Assembly (NCBI GenBank): GCA_942490705.1
Contig: CALNXY010000007.1
Location: 1 to 64,000 of the forward strand
Origin: JAGRCP01 sp942490705
GTDB lineage: Bacteria > Chloroflexota > Anaerolineae > Caldilineales > Caldilineaceae
Length of the DNA: 64,000 nucleotides
Reading direction: 5' to 3'
The notes beneath the pieces were generated by a model that saw only the letters and a list, made by a program, of their open reading frames with translations, made no database searches and was not told the origin of the DNA. How positions within the stretch are numbered: position 1 is the first letter of the stretch; each line of letters opens with the position of its first letter. Positions 8,444 through 16,128 of this stretch are shown here, one piece after another. The translations under genes were made by a program, and so were the position numbers.

Positions 8444-8872
8444 TCAATGGTCCAGCCAGGCCGCTATTTGGGCTCGGTGCAGGCAGTAGTCTTCAGTACG
8501 TCCGTCAAGCCACTCAATGACCCGATCGTAAATCTTTACCTCTTCGCTTACGCCAGCGGCGACTCGCCGCAAAGCGTCAAACGTAGCTGTCATCTCTCGC
8601 ATGAGTTGATCCCACCTATCACCGCTGCGGTTTTCTACCGACCGCTGATTGAACTGGTCAACATCCTGCGGTGGGGTAAATGTCTCCGGTCTGACAATGA
8701 ACTCAACAAATAGCTCGTCCCAACCGATCAAATGGGCCACTACCTGCTGCACAGACCATTCTCCGCAGACGCCCGGCCGATCCCGCTGCGCTGGCTCGAG
8801 CTGATCGACCACCCGCACGAATTCGGTTTGTGCCTGGGTCAAGCCGGTCAGCCGTGCAATCAATGGATCCAT
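8444..8872 (-). CDS. DinB-family (ClbS/DfsB-like) protein
   Basis: A 142-residue protein. LTQAQTEFVRVVDQL, VCGEWSVQQVVAHLIGWDEL and a C-terminal HRAQIAAWLDH are the pattern of the DinB four-helix bundle, including the histidine (VAHLIGWDE) that is one of three metal ligands. Such proteins are thiol-dependent transferases or stress proteins; ClbS relatives protect against genotoxins. It lies 18 bases downstream of the GyrI-like gene on the same strand and is probably co-transcribed with it. Confidence 0.78.
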   Translation of the reverse strand: MDPLIARLTGLTQAQTEFVRVVDQLEPAQRDRPGVCGEWSVQQVVAHLIGWDELFVEFIVRPETFTPPQDVDQFNQRSVENRSGDRWDQLMREMTATFDALRRVAAGVSEEVKIYDRVIEWLDGRTEDYCLHRAQIAAWLDH

Positions 8873-8890
8873 ACGAGCGCGATCGATCTC

Positions 8891-9499
8891 CTATGACGTA
8901 ACCGGCTGACGCAAGATCGTCCGCAGCTTCTCGGGCGCGACCTTGCGGAAGTCGCTAAAGTATAGCTCATGGTGTTTCCCAGTCATCTGCAGGCCATTCT
9001 CGGGGATAAACTGATTGTGCATCGCATGCAAGACGGGGCCCTCATCTGCGTAGGACCCAATATGCAGCGTTTGCACACAGACTCCTTCAGTCAATTCAGC
9101 CAGCCGCAATTTGCTGAGACTTTCCAGTCTTTTTTTGGCCGTCACTTCATCCACTGCCGCCTCAAACATGGCGTCGTCAATCCAGTCCGGCGTCATGATC
9201 ATGGCGGTCCATTGCCACTGTGACTTATCGAACTTGGTCGTGAAGACGTCCATATCCTCGGCCCACCAAAGCGCTTCGAGAGGGGGCACGACATAGTCCT
9301 TGCCGAGCCCTTGCTTGGACATAAACTTCAGCTTGTAGGCAACCGGGTAGAGCGCTTCGATTGCAGCCGCAAACCCAGGCGAGGCCGGACCCTCGTGGCC
9401 ATCAATCATGAGGTATTGCATCGCCGGAACGTCAACGATTGTGAAATGCCCTGGTTTTGCCTTATACGCTGCGATGGTCTTCTTGAAATCAGTTTTCAT
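8891..9499 (-). CDS. GyrI-like small-molecule-binding domain protein
   Basis: About 202 residues from ATG 9499 (MKTDFKKTIAAYKAKPGHF); a start at 9526 would add nine residues. FTIVDVPAMQYLMIDGHEGP, EALYPVAYKLKFMSK, DYVVPPLEALWWAEDM and TLHIGSYADEGPVLHAMH are characteristic of the stand-alone GyrI-like (AraC effector-binding) family of about 210 residues. These bind hydrophobic small molecules; some are hydrolases. It reads into the DinB gene. The truncated attC at 9611 lies just upstream, so this pair may have been the outermost cassette. Confidence 0.8.
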   Translation of the reverse strand: MKTDFKKTIAAYKAKPGHFTIVDVPAMQYLMIDGHEGPASPGFAAAIEALYPVAYKLKFMSKQGLGKDYVVPPLEALWWAEDMDVFTTKFDKSQWQWTAMIMTPDWIDDAMFEAAVDEVTAKKRLESLSKLRLAELTEGVCVQTLHIGSYADEGPVLHAMHNQFIPENGLQMTGKHHELYFSDFRKVAPEKLRTILRQPVTS

Positions 9500-9610
9500 G
9501 GTTGAGTTGTCCGGGTGACGTGACATGCGGTGCCCAAACAGGCGATTTTGCGTACATCAGAATTGCATTCGTCGCGTGACGGTTGTCGACCGTCTCTCGT
9601 GTTGGAAGCC

Positions 9611-9655
9611 CGCCAACGGTTACATCACCGGGCTGCGACGGGTGATTGTCCATTT
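9611..9655 (-). other. attC site M (truncated)
   Basis: CGCCAAC at 9611-9617 is followed by GGTTACATCACCGGGCTGCG, matching the left part of the long attC sites at 14642 and 22465, but no matching GTTGGCG half is found before the YdeI stop at 9689. It is the leftmost attC trace seen and marks the probable distal end of the integron array. Confidence 0.6.
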
Positions 9656-9688
9656 GAAAACACCCGGCTTCGCGGCTCCATTGCATTG

Positions 9689-10291
9689 CTATGCCTTTTT
9701 TGTCTTTTTGGAGCCAGAGTCCGGCTTTTCTTCGCGGACAAGCATGTCCATGAATTTTGCAAATCGCCTCTCTCTGGTTTCGGGTTTCTTCGCACTTGTC
9801 AATCCGTACGCGATGACATAACGACTCGATTTATTGAGCGTTTCAAAAAACTGCTTCGCCTGCGGCTTGCTCTCCAGTGCTGCCAAGAAATCCGCCGGCA
9901 CTTTCATTTCACTTGCCGTATAGGCGGTCTCCCACCGGCCGTCCGCTTTGGCGGCACGAATATGCACGAGCCCTGCCTCCGTCATCCGGCCCTCGCTGAT
10001 CAAACGCTCTGCATGCTCTCTGTTCCTTTTTGACCAGTTGCTGCGCGCCTTTCTTGGCGTGACCCGCTGGAGATAGGCCTGGTCATCGATTGACTTTTTG
10101 ACGCCGTCGATCCAGCCCCAGCAGAGCGTCTCAATCACGACATCATTCCAAGTCACGCTCGGCATGCCACTCTTTTTCTTGAATATTTTCACCCACAGCT
10201 CACTTTCGGTGGCGTGATTCACCTTGAGCCACAGGCCGAGATCTTTCGGCGTTGCAAAGGTCATGATTCTCGCTGGATCGGGTTCAGGCAT
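9689..10291 (-). CDS. YdeI/OmpD-associated family protein
   Basis: About 200 residues from ATG 10291 (MPEPDPARIMTFATP), chosen because GGGAG lies ten bases upstream. ATPKDLGLWLKVNHATESEL, LCWGWIDGVKKSIDD, VTPRKARSNWSKRNREHAE and VPADFLAALESKPQAKQFF are the family's signature segments. Members are linked to stress and bacteriocin tolerance, though the biochemical role is unknown. It shares a cassette with the upstream acetyltransferase, whose stop (10351) is 59 bases away. Confidence 0.85.
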   Translation of the reverse strand: MPEPDPARIMTFATPKDLGLWLKVNHATESELWVKIFKKKSGMPSVTWNDVVIETLCWGWIDGVKKSIDDQAYLQRVTPRKARSNWSKRNREHAERLISEGRMTEAGLVHIRAAKADGRWETAYTASEMKVPADFLAALESKPQAKQFFETLNKSSRYVIAYGLTSAKKPETRERRFAKFMDMLVREEKPDSGSKKTKKA

Positions 10292-10350
10292 GAAACTAGA
10301 TTCTCCCAATATTCGCTTGTCAGAAGATTCCGCCATCGTATTGTGAGGCA

Positions 10351-10797
10351 CTACACAAGCTTCTTCAAAAAATGGATAACGTGCTCAACGTCTGAAAACC
10401 CAAGTGCGCGATGTACGTCTATACTTCGTTCATTTACAGCCGCTGCGTCGCTCCCCAATTCTGAAAATCCCTGTTCTCGTGACCACTTCTCAGCCTCGTG
10501 CATCAATGCTTTTCCATAGCCCATATTCCTGATGTCGTCATCGACATACCAGCCTTCGATATAGGGCACGTTTTTTTGGCGACTTCCTGGAACAAATGGG
10601 CGGATATTGATTTCTATGAAACCACCCAAATGTTCATTCGATCGTTCCATAACGAATGTGCTCACAATATCGGGGGCTGTTCCCCTGAAAAACTCTTCAA
10701 TTTCAGCGAAGTGTGCTTCAACTGAATCCGGCCAAAGGGTATTTCTCATTCTTGCCCATTCGTTCTGATCCGTGTGTTGTACGTGTCGTATGATCAT
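10351..10797 (-). CDS. AAC(6')-like aminoglycoside N-acetyltransferase family protein (GNAT)
   Basis: A 148-residue GNAT protein with GAGG upstream of ATG 10797. MRNTLWPDSVEAHFAEIEEF, YIEGWYVDDDIRNMGYGKAL (acetyl-CoA motif), SREQGFSELGSDAA and the ending HRALGFSDVEHVIHFLKKL match, position by position, the AAC(6')-Ic/Ih type of aminoglycoside 6'-N-acetyltransferase, whose usual length is about 145. It sits in an integron cassette with an attC (10919-11046) at its upstream border. Similarity is strong in pattern, but environmental relatives often have other acceptors, so resistance is inferred only. Confidence 0.75.
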   Translation of the reverse strand: MIIRHVQHTDQNEWARMRNTLWPDSVEAHFAEIEEFFRGTAPDIVSTFVMERSNEHLGGFIEINIRPFVPGSRQKNVPYIEGWYVDDDIRNMGYGKALMHEAEKWSREQGFSELGSDAAAVNERSIDVHRALGFSDVEHVIHFLKKLV

Positions 10798-10918
10798 GCG
10801 CTAACCTCTGTTGTGACAATCCTGAATCATCCGACATCAGCAGTACATATTGATAGACTCTTTATCGTATGCAATCGCCCAAATGGATATTGCGAAGCTG
10901 CTTACGGCCAAGATAAGA

Positions 10919-11046
10919 GCTCTAATGGCTCGATGTGCTGCCCGGCGACTCGCGAGCCGACAAGGCAGCCAACCAGACTCGGTTCGACGTGGCGATCGGT
11001 GGATCGCGCCGAGCTTTAGCTGGGTCCGCACAATTAAATGTTGGCG
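10919..11046 (-). other. attC site L (degenerate on one side)
   Basis: GTTGGCG at 11040-11046 with CGCGGCGG after it is intact, and the interior (GCCAACCAGACTCGG, GCTTTAGCTGGGTCCG) matches the other long attC sites. The opposite core near 10919 reads GCTCTAAT rather than an AAC-ending box, one base from the RYYYAAC consensus, so recombination there may be impaired. Confidence 0.7.
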
Positions 11047-11097
11047 CGGCGGCTTTTGCCAAGCAAATTTGTACATCTGGAAACTATCAGCAGATCT

Positions 11098-11415
11098 CTA
11101 CCTGGCGTAGGCCTGGATTTCATCAATCAGCCCGCTCTCATATGCCTTTTTGACCAGAGGCCAATCTCCTCGTCGATTGAAAAAGAGAGAGCAGTAATTG
11201 CGCTGGATTTGCGTGCCATTGAACAGGTAGTATTCGATCCGATCAACGCCTTCATCGTTTTCGACAAGACTCAAGGCGAAATCAACGAACCTTGTCACTG
11301 AGAGGGTAACATCTGACGTTAGATGGCTCAAGATGTAGTCAATATCTTCGGTGGTGCCGCAATTGGCTCTGTCTTCCAGTTCCCGTACTTTTCCCGAGAA
11401 ATTACTGTCGGACAC
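11098..11415 (-). CDS. Hypothetical integron-cassette protein
   Basis: A 105-residue protein beginning at GTG 11415 with CAGGAG six bases upstream. The text (SDSNFSGKVRELEDRANCG, IDYILSHLTSDVTLSVTRF, YLFNGTQIQRNYCSLFFNRR, LVKKAYESGLIDEIQAYAR) looks like an alpha-helical soluble protein with helical-repeat character. I do not recognise it. It occupies a cassette by itself between attC L and attC K, which is the best evidence that it is a real gene. Confidence 0.65.
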   Translation of the reverse strand: MSDSNFSGKVRELEDRANCGTTEDIDYILSHLTSDVTLSVTRFVDFALSLVENDEGVDRIEYYLFNGTQIQRNYCSLFFNRRGDWPLVKKAYESGLIDEIQAYAR

Positions 11416-11473
11416 AATTTCTCCTGATAGCCTAACGCTGTAATTCGACTTTATTGCATTGGAATCGATCGCC

Positions 11474-11599
11474 CGCCAACGCCAGCATAACTTACCGGGC
11501 GGACAGCGTGGCGATCAGTCACCAATCAGACTCGTTTGAGCGGGCGGACAACTATGAACGCGCGAGCTGTAGCCATGTCCGGTACAAGCCCAGTTGGCG
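11474..11599 (-). other. attC site K
   Basis: CGCCAAC (11474-11480) and GTTGGCG (11593-11599) bound a 126-bp imperfect palindrome with the shared interior GGGCGGACAGCGTGGCGATC, CACCAATCAGACTCG and GAGCGGGCGGACAAC. It follows the 3' end of the HigBA cassette on the minus strand, as an attC should. Confidence 0.85.
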
Positions 11600-11721
11600 G
11601 CGCGGCGTTGATGCGACTTGAGCAGAATGCGTCTGGGCTGATTGGGCTGAGCGCTCTGTGTGAAACGATTCTTGAATCAGCTCTATTTGATCAATGCTGA
11701 TCTGGTTTTTGCAAGTTCCAG

Positions 11722-12090
11722 TTAAGCAAGGTGTGGCTCATCGTACAATATTGGCTCAAGTCGCAATATCTCATCTGCTTCGGGACTCTTCATCGCATGC
11801 CAAAGATCCCAATCCTGCTGCAAACCTAGCCAGAAGTCAGGCGACATGCCCAATACGCGCGCGAGCCGCAAAGCAGTATCAGGCGTGACAGATCTTCGCC
11901 CTTTTACGATTTCATTTAACCGCGGATAAGACACCTCAAGACGACGAGCAAGCTCAGTCTGCGTCATATCGAGAGGCTTCAAAAACTCCTCCAGAATCAT
12001 TTCCCCTGGATGAGTTGGCGGCCGGTGAGTAGGGAGTAGACGACCAGAATGGTTCTTAATGATAATCGGTGATTTCGACTTCGTAGGCAT
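11722..12090 (-). CDS. higA: HigA-family antitoxin (XRE helix-turn-helix), second module
   Basis: THRPPTHPGEMILEEFLKPL followed by MTQTELARRLEVSYPRLNEI and VTPDTALRLARVLGMSPDFW is the HigA pattern: a conserved HPGE(M/I)L entry and a Cro/CI-type helix-turn-helix. The start is uncertain: ATG 12090 overlaps the toxin gene by 35 bases and gives 122 residues, longer than usual. It would bind the toxin and repress the operon. It is the promoter-distal gene of a tandem of two HigBA modules. Confidence 0.85.
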   Translation of the reverse strand: MPTKSKSPIIIKNHSGRLLPTHRPPTHPGEMILEEFLKPLDMTQTELARRLEVSYPRLNEIVKGRRSVTPDTALRLARVLGMSPDFWLGLQQDWDLWHAMKSPEADEILRLEPILYDEPHLA

Positions 12091-12262
12091 GACCTTCCTC
12101 CCAGACAAAACAGATCCGGTATTGTTGATTGATCCGGATGCTGTACTGATTCGCTCGATTACCTTTCAGGCGCTCCAGGCGATTGCCCGGCGGCACAGAG
12201 AGCTCCATGACGTCGCTTACTCGGTTGATCTGATCCAGTTTCCTACGGGCGATCGATGGCAA
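12056..12262 (-). CDS. higB: HigB-family toxin, 5'-shortened
   Basis: The frame reads SIARRKLDQINRVSDVMEL, PPGNRLERLKGNRANQYSIR and ICFVWEEGHAYEVEITDYH, the RelE/HigB ribosome-dependent mRNase pattern. Full-length relatives (compare 22044-22325, 93 residues) have about 22 more N-terminal residues including the SRRFP segment. Here the frame opens directly after the stop of the upstream HigA and the only start is TTG 12262. The toxin is therefore likely truncated by a deletion that fused the two modules. Confidence 0.75.
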   Translation of the reverse strand: MPSIARRKLDQINRVSDVMELSVPPGNRLERLKGNRANQYSIRINQQYRICFVWEEGHAYEVEITDYH

Positions 12263-12274
12263 AGTAACTTTTGA

Positions 12275-12607
12275 TCAGGCTGGCTGCAATGTATCTTCGT
12301 TGCCATCGGGTTTCAGGGGCTGGACTTCGGCCGCAATCCGCACTTCGACTTCGTCTCGTGCTAATTCAAGATCGTAGTGCGATTGCAGGTTCATCCAGAG
12401 TTCTGCTGAGGTCCCGAAATATCGCGCCAGACGAAGGGCTGTATCTGCGCTGATGGCGCGCTTGCCGTGAACGATTTCGTTGACTCGGCGCAGGTAGACG
12501 TGTATTTCTTTGGCCAGACGATATTGCGTGATTCCGAGCGGCTTCATGAAATCTTCGTGGAGGATTTCGCCCGGATGGACGGGAGGCATCTTGGTTTCGG
12601 ACATCAT
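12275..12607 (-). CDS. higA: HigA-family antitoxin, first module
   Basis: MPPVHPGEILHEDFMKPLGI and TQYRLAKEIHVYLRRVNEIV then ISADTALRLARYFGTSAELW identify a 110-residue HigA with its helix-turn-helix in the middle. The double ATG at 12607/12604 follows GAGG. Its partner upstream (12614-12757) is reduced to the C-terminal half, so this antitoxin may now act only as a repressor or protect against the second toxin. Confidence 0.88.
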   Translation of the reverse strand: MMSETKMPPVHPGEILHEDFMKPLGITQYRLAKEIHVYLRRVNEIVHGKRAISADTALRLARYFGTSAELWMNLQSHYDLELARDEVEVRIAAEVQPLKPDGNEDTLQPA

Positions 12608-12613
12608 GGTGCC

Positions 12614-12757
12614 TCAGTCATGGTCGACGATTTCAACGTCGAATGCATCGCCATCAAGCCACTTCAAACAGATACGCCACTGATCATTGATTCGAATACT
12701 GTATTGCCCTTCTCGATCACCGTACAGCTTCTCAAGGCGATTGGCCGGTGGTGACCG
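12614..12757 (-). pseudogene. HigB-family toxin remnant (C-terminal half)
   Basis: The minus strand reads PPANRLEKLYGDREGQYSIR then NDQWRICLKWLDGDAFDVEI and VDHD before the stop, a HigB C-terminal half very similar to 22044-22325. The N-terminal half is missing and replaced at about 12745-12790 by the cassette-associated repeat otherwise found beside attC sites (GTGGTGACCGGACTGCCACT). No start codon was found, so it is a remnant formed by deletion or illegitimate recombination. Confidence 0.75.
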
Positions 12758-12879
12758 GACTGCCACTATGAAGCAAACAATAGCAAACTTGCTGTGTTAC
12801 TTCGATGCCGCTTATTGGCACCAAGAAAAGGGAGCAGTACAGGCGTTCCGTAATGATTTCGGCCGTGCTCATCGTCGCC

Positions 12880-12985
12880 ACCAATAGCGGCGTCCCCTTG
12901 ACTGACGGTTGGCTGGCGGCGGCCGTTGACCAGACTGGCCCTATGAAATAGACGATATCAAACACGCTTGCTTGCACCAACGCCA
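12880..12985 (-). other. attC site J (partial) with conserved extension
   Basis: GTTGGCT at 12908-12914 and the following CCGTTGACCAGACTGGCCCT, GAAATAGACGATATCAAACA match the gene-side end of other attC sites plus their extension. The left attC half is not recognisable. It lies directly after the 3' end of the 202-residue gene at 13021-13629, where its attC is expected. Confidence 0.6.
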
Positions 12986-13020
12986 ACAAATGACTCAGGA
13001 TAAAGGAAGAGCACAAGACT

Positions 13021-13629
13021 TCAGACCAGTTTGTCGCTGACGCCGTCTATTTGCTTACTCATTTGCCTACGCCAAGATTCAATTCGATGAACAAGATTAT
13101 CAGCGTCTTGCGAGATGTCTATGAGGCATTTTGCTGCTTCAACGGAAATGAAGACTTGAAATGCCATTACAATGGCCAGATTCCGCCCAAAAACACTCTT
13201 GCTGTGGCTTGGCAAGACTTCGATGTTTGCGTCCCGTGTGAAAAGGTGCCGCACTGATTCGGGCTCCAAATTAAAGTGTGATGCATTTTGATTAAGGTGC
13301 GCGCGTAGATCCATGAAATCGCCCGAAATGCTTTTTGCGATCTCACCTGCTGATGGTTTCTTACCATCGATCACTTCGTAAACGCGAGACGTGTCAAGCC
13401 GCAAGTATATCAACAACTCGTATGTCTCAATCAACGGACGGAGAATTGCCCCCGATTCTTGTGCCAGGCCATCCATCGCCAAGCTGTAGAGAGCCAATAG
13501 AAAGTGGCCCGATTTAGCAGTACATACAGCACAGAGGCGGCAAAAGATGCCTACTATAGATTCTCCTTCGATGTCTCCATACTCCGTAAAAAGTATTCGG
13601 AACAATTGTTGAAAGTGTAAATATTCCAA
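13021..13629 (-). CDS. DUF5677-like hypothetical protein
   Basis: A 202-residue helical protein. AKSGHFLLALYSLAMDGLAQ, ESGAILRPLIETYELLIYLR and the later histidine/asparagine-rich part resemble the DUF5677 family of helical-bundle proteins found next to mobile and defence genes. The family call is tentative. It fills one integron cassette on its own between attC J and attC I and is visibly poorer in GC than the chromosome to the right. Confidence 0.6.
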   Translation of the reverse strand: MEYLHFQQLFRILFTEYGDIEGESIVGIFCRLCAVCTAKSGHFLLALYSLAMDGLAQESGAILRPLIETYELLIYLRLDTSRVYEVIDGKKPSAGEIAKSISGDFMDLRAHLNQNASHFNLEPESVRHLFTRDANIEVLPSHSKSVFGRNLAIVMAFQVFISVEAAKCLIDISQDADNLVHRIESWRRQMSKQIDGVSDKLV

Positions 13630-13662
13630 CTCATTGAATAATTCTTATGGACAGTACGTAGC

Positions 13663-13788
13663 GCCCAACATCAGCATTACTGGACGGGCTGACAGCGTGA
13701 CGATCGGTTGCCGGCCAGACTCGTCGAAGCGGGCGGACAACTTGGTTTGCCCAAGTTTTAGCCCGGTCCGGTTGACGTGAGGTTGGCG
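13663..13788 (-). other. attC site I
   Basis: GCCCAAC (13663-13669), a perfect match to the RYYYAAC core, pairs with GTTGGCG (13782-13788) over 126 bp. Interior segments GCTGACAGCGTGACGATCGG, GCCAGACTCG and GCGGGCGGACAACTTGG are shared with the other long sites. An extension (TTAACCAGACTGGCGCCAGG) follows to about 13857. Confidence 0.87.
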
Positions 13789-13894
13789 CGGCAGAGTTGG
13801 TTAACCAGACTGGCGCCAGGAAAACGACGATACTGGATGCGCTGTATATCATCAACGCTACTACGTAGCCGTATCGTCAACGTATGTAGCAATG

Positions 13895-14551
13895 TCAGTT
13901 CCTGTCAAATGCAAAAATCTCCTCAATGAACTCGTCTCCCAACATATCGATGACTGATTCAGGTATCATAGAAATGCAATCTTCGATATGACCTGCATGG
14001 TATTTCGCCCAGAAGCCAACAGGTGGCTTGCTAATCCCAAGACGTTTGCATCTCTTTTCAATTGCTTTGTCAGAAACGCCGAGTTCTTTTGCAACGCTTA
14101 CGGTCGGCTTGGACCAAACCAGTTTGGTCAATTCTAGCCGTCTTTTCCCGACGTCGTCAGGTTCGCATCCAGGACAATAGTCCTGGTAGGTGTTGCTTTC
14201 ATTCAGATAGATGTATTTCCATCCATTTGTGCGACCATTTCGGCGCAACTCTCTTACGAAAGACTTTTGGACTGAAATGTTTTCCGTCTCATATCGACTT
14301 GGGCAAGCTTCACACTGAATGTATCCAAGTTTTGAGATCGATTCAACTGGTAAAATTGCTGTTGAAAAACTTTCTATGCTTGACACGCAGCCAGGGCAAA
14401 ATGGCTTATGATCTGTTTTTCTTCTGGCCCAGCCAATAGACACTGCTCTCTTCCACAGCCGCCATCCCCAATAAGGTGTTGTTTCAGTATATTCGATGCT
14501 TTCGGCTATTGCTGCATGGCAATTGTGGCATCGGATTTCTACAAAAATCAT
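13895..14551 (-). CDS. Zinc-ribbon and helix-turn-helix protein
   Basis: A 218-residue protein with three pairs of CxxC: RCHNCHAAI at the N-terminus, FCPGC near residue 52 and QCEACPSRY, then DYCPGCEPDD, which suggest one or more zinc ribbons. Residues about 145-175 read SVAKELGVSDKAIEKRCKRL, a helix-turn-helix similar to those found in HNH/AP2-like phage proteins, followed by GISKPPVGFWAKYHAG. It is probably a DNA-binding protein of phage or mobile origin; no nuclease motif was found. It occupies one cassette between attC I and H. Confidence 0.7.
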   Translation of the reverse strand: MIFVEIRCHNCHAAIAESIEYTETTPYWGWRLWKRAVSIGWARRKTDHKPFCPGCVSSIESFSTAILPVESISKLGYIQCEACPSRYETENISVQKSFVRELRRNGRTNGWKYIYLNESNTYQDYCPGCEPDDVGKRRLELTKLVWSKPTVSVAKELGVSDKAIEKRCKRLGISKPPVGFWAKYHAGHIEDCISMIPESVIDMLGDEFIEEIFAFDRN

Positions 14552-14641
14552 CTGTTTGATACCTCAGCGTGTCGTGCCTTCCTAGAAATTCTTTTCCGTT
14601 GCAGTTGCCCTTCGCATTCACGAGCATTGACGCAGATAGCC

Positions 14642-14767
14642 CGCCAACAACTACATCACCGAGCCGGCGGACAGCGTGGTGATCGGTCGCCAACCAGACT
14701 TGGTGAAGCGGGCGGACAACTTGGAACGCGCGGGCTCTAGCCCTGTCCGGTGAATGTGGGGTTGGCG
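14642..14767 (-). other. attC site H
   Basis: CGCCAAC (14642-14648) and GTTGGCG (14761-14767) enclose 126 bp almost identical to the site at 22465-22590 (ACTACATCACCGAGCCGGCG, GTGATCGGTCGCCAACCAGA). It follows the stop of the DUF5615 gene on the minus strand. Confidence 0.9.
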
Positions 14768-14846
14768 TGGCGGAATTGGCCGACCAAGCTTATGTGTTTG
14801 AACTGAAATTTGTAGGTATGACTGCTTCCGGCTACAGAAGACGCAA

Positions 14847-15206
14847 CTATTGCCAGTTGCTCAGAAACTCCAGCCAATTGTACATATCGCTGGCTGATTT
14901 TGCATCGATTAGTCGCAATAATCGGCGTACTGCTATCCCTGTGCTGATTTGATCAGAGACAATGATTCCCGCGTGAAACTGACCACTATTCAGCCACTCT
15001 GTGTGTAGCCGGAAGAAATCACCACGATTGAACGTGAAGATGACGCGATTTTGCTCTGTTGAATATCTCAGTTGCACATCATCCGGTTGCCCTAACAGGT
15101 CAGCGCCAGACACAGTACCGACATCAATGTGGCGTGCGCGGAGAGCTTGAATCAAATCTGTTCTTTGAGCATCTTCATCCAGGTATAGCTTGATGCGGTC
15201 ACTCAT
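14847..15206 (-). CDS. DUF5615 PIN-like protein (toxin candidate)
   Basis: A 119-residue protein beginning MSDRIKLYLDEDAQRTDLIQ, where LDED supplies the first acidic residues, and with VIFTFNRGDFFRLH in the middle (the conserved F-x-x-x-D-F of this family). DUF5615 proteins are PIN-like nucleases usually paired with a DUF433 antitoxin, and that gene is 6 bases upstream (stop 15213). The pair forms a cassette ending at attC H. A similar but divergent pair lies at 39726-40479. Confidence 0.85.
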   Translation of the reverse strand: MSDRIKLYLDEDAQRTDLIQALRARHIDVGTVSGADLLGQPDDVQLRYSTEQNRVIFTFNRGDFFRLHTEWLNSGQFHAGIIVSDQISTGIAVRRLLRLIDAKSASDMYNWLEFLSNWQ

Positions 15207-15212
15207 TGGCGA

Positions 15213-15491
15213 TTAGCCGGCATTTGCGAGGCGTTTGAGGTTTTCTTCGGAATCCGCATCTATGTCTGCTTCAATCTCGCTGACGTTCAAATGGTAGTAG
15301 GTCAGAGCTGCATATATTTGCGCTAACTCTAAATGAGGCAACTGTGTCGCAATCTCTTCGGCACCCAACCCCAGTTTGTATAGACCCGCGATTGCACGCA
15401 CCGTGGTTCCTGTCCCGGCGATAACTGGTCGACCACCGCGCAGTTCTGAGTTTTTCTCAATGAGTGAATCGATCGTTGGCGCTACTGCCAT
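15213..15491 (-). CDS. DUF433 antitoxin-like protein
   Basis: Ninety-two residues from ATG 15491, which has GGAAGGAAG just upstream; a longer frame from 15539 is less likely. IEKNSELRGGRPVIAGTGTT, VRAIAGLYKLGLGAEEIA and LPHLELAQIYAALTYYHLN are typical DUF433, a winged-helix-like domain derived from transposase DNA-binding regions. It precedes the DUF5615 gene, matching the normal antitoxin-toxin order. Confidence 0.87.
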   Translation of the reverse strand: MAVAPTIDSLIEKNSELRGGRPVIAGTGTTVRAIAGLYKLGLGAEEIATQLPHLELAQIYAALTYYHLNVSEIEADIDADSEENLKRLANAG

Positions 15492-15565
15492 CAAATTCTT
15501 CCTTCCGTCCAGAAATGTTGGATTCAGTATCACATCCAACGAAGTAGGCGCCGATAGGTAGGTGT

Positions 15566-15784
15566 CTATCGCTTCTGTCGTTGAAAGGTCTCAACAGATC
15601 GCTGAAGTCGGAATCGACCAACATCCTGTCCCTTGATCCTGGCTGTGTGGAGGGCAAGTTCCCAGGCTGCTGATGCCCGTGCTTCTGCAGACTGACCTTG
15701 CCAGTACTGGAGATCTAATGATCGATCCAGATCCTCTGTTTTTCCTCTGCGCTCGATGAATCCAGTTCGTATCATAGTCCCCAT
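15566..15784 (-). CDS. Small hypothetical protein upstream of a TA pair
   Basis: A 72-residue charged protein (MIRTGFIERRGKTEDLDRSL, DLQYWQGQSAEARASAAWEL, SVETFQRQKR); ATG 15775 with GGGG close upstream is as good a start as 15784. The segment D-x-x-YW-x-x-QS-x-E-x-R-x-x-AAWEL recurs in small proteins beside nucleotidyltransferase or PIN-type toxins, so it may be an antitoxin-like partner, but the function is unknown. It opens the cassette whose other genes are DUF433/DUF5615. Confidence 0.6.
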   Translation of the reverse strand: MGTMIRTGFIERRGKTEDLDRSLDLQYWQGQSAEARASAAWELALHTARIKGQDVGRFRLQRSVETFQRQKR

Positions 15785-15840
15785 TATATCATGATTAATC
15801 TGTTGCTCTTACCCGGTCTTGTCGCTACACGTCGGAAGCC

Positions 15841-15967
15841 CGCCAACGACCTGGTGAGCCGCCGGCGGGAAAGCGAGCGGACAACGTTGCCCACCAGACT
15901 CGGTGAAACGTGCCGACAACTTGGTTTACCCCTAGATCCCGACGGTCGGCTCTACTAGTGGTTGGCG
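15841..15967 (-). other. attC site G
   Basis: CGCCAAC (15841-15847) and GTTGGCG (15961-15967), 127 bp apart end to end. The interior differs from the standard sites (GAGCCGCCGGCGGGAAAGCG, CCCACCAGACTCGG), but the CAGACT...GGTGAAACG and GACAACTTGGTTTACC segments remain. The extension after it (GCTTGGAACTTGACCC) matches that beside attC B. Confidence 0.82.
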
Positions 15968-16046
15968 CGGCTTGGAACTTGACCCGATGCAGGGCTGTGA
16001 AACTGACGAAAGTATACGACTACACAATACTAAACAGATTGGCATA

Positions 16047-16118
16047 CCCTTATTGAAACATTTGTTCTGATCATGTACTCTGGATTCGGAATCAGCAGAA
16101 CAAATGTTTTAGTAAGGG
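16047..16118 (+). promoter_or_regulatory. Inverted repeat that covers a ribosome-binding site
   Basis: CCCTTATTGAAACATTTGTT (16047 onward, continuing CTGAT) pairs with ATCAGCAGAACAAATGTTTT (16091 onward, continuing AGTAAGGG to 16118) around a 19-base loop, with a three-base bulge and two mismatches. The right arm ends in AAGGGAG, the Shine-Dalgarno of the gene starting at 16129, so the folded RNA would hide it. Confidence 0.6.
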
Positions 16119-16128
16119 AGATATGCAA

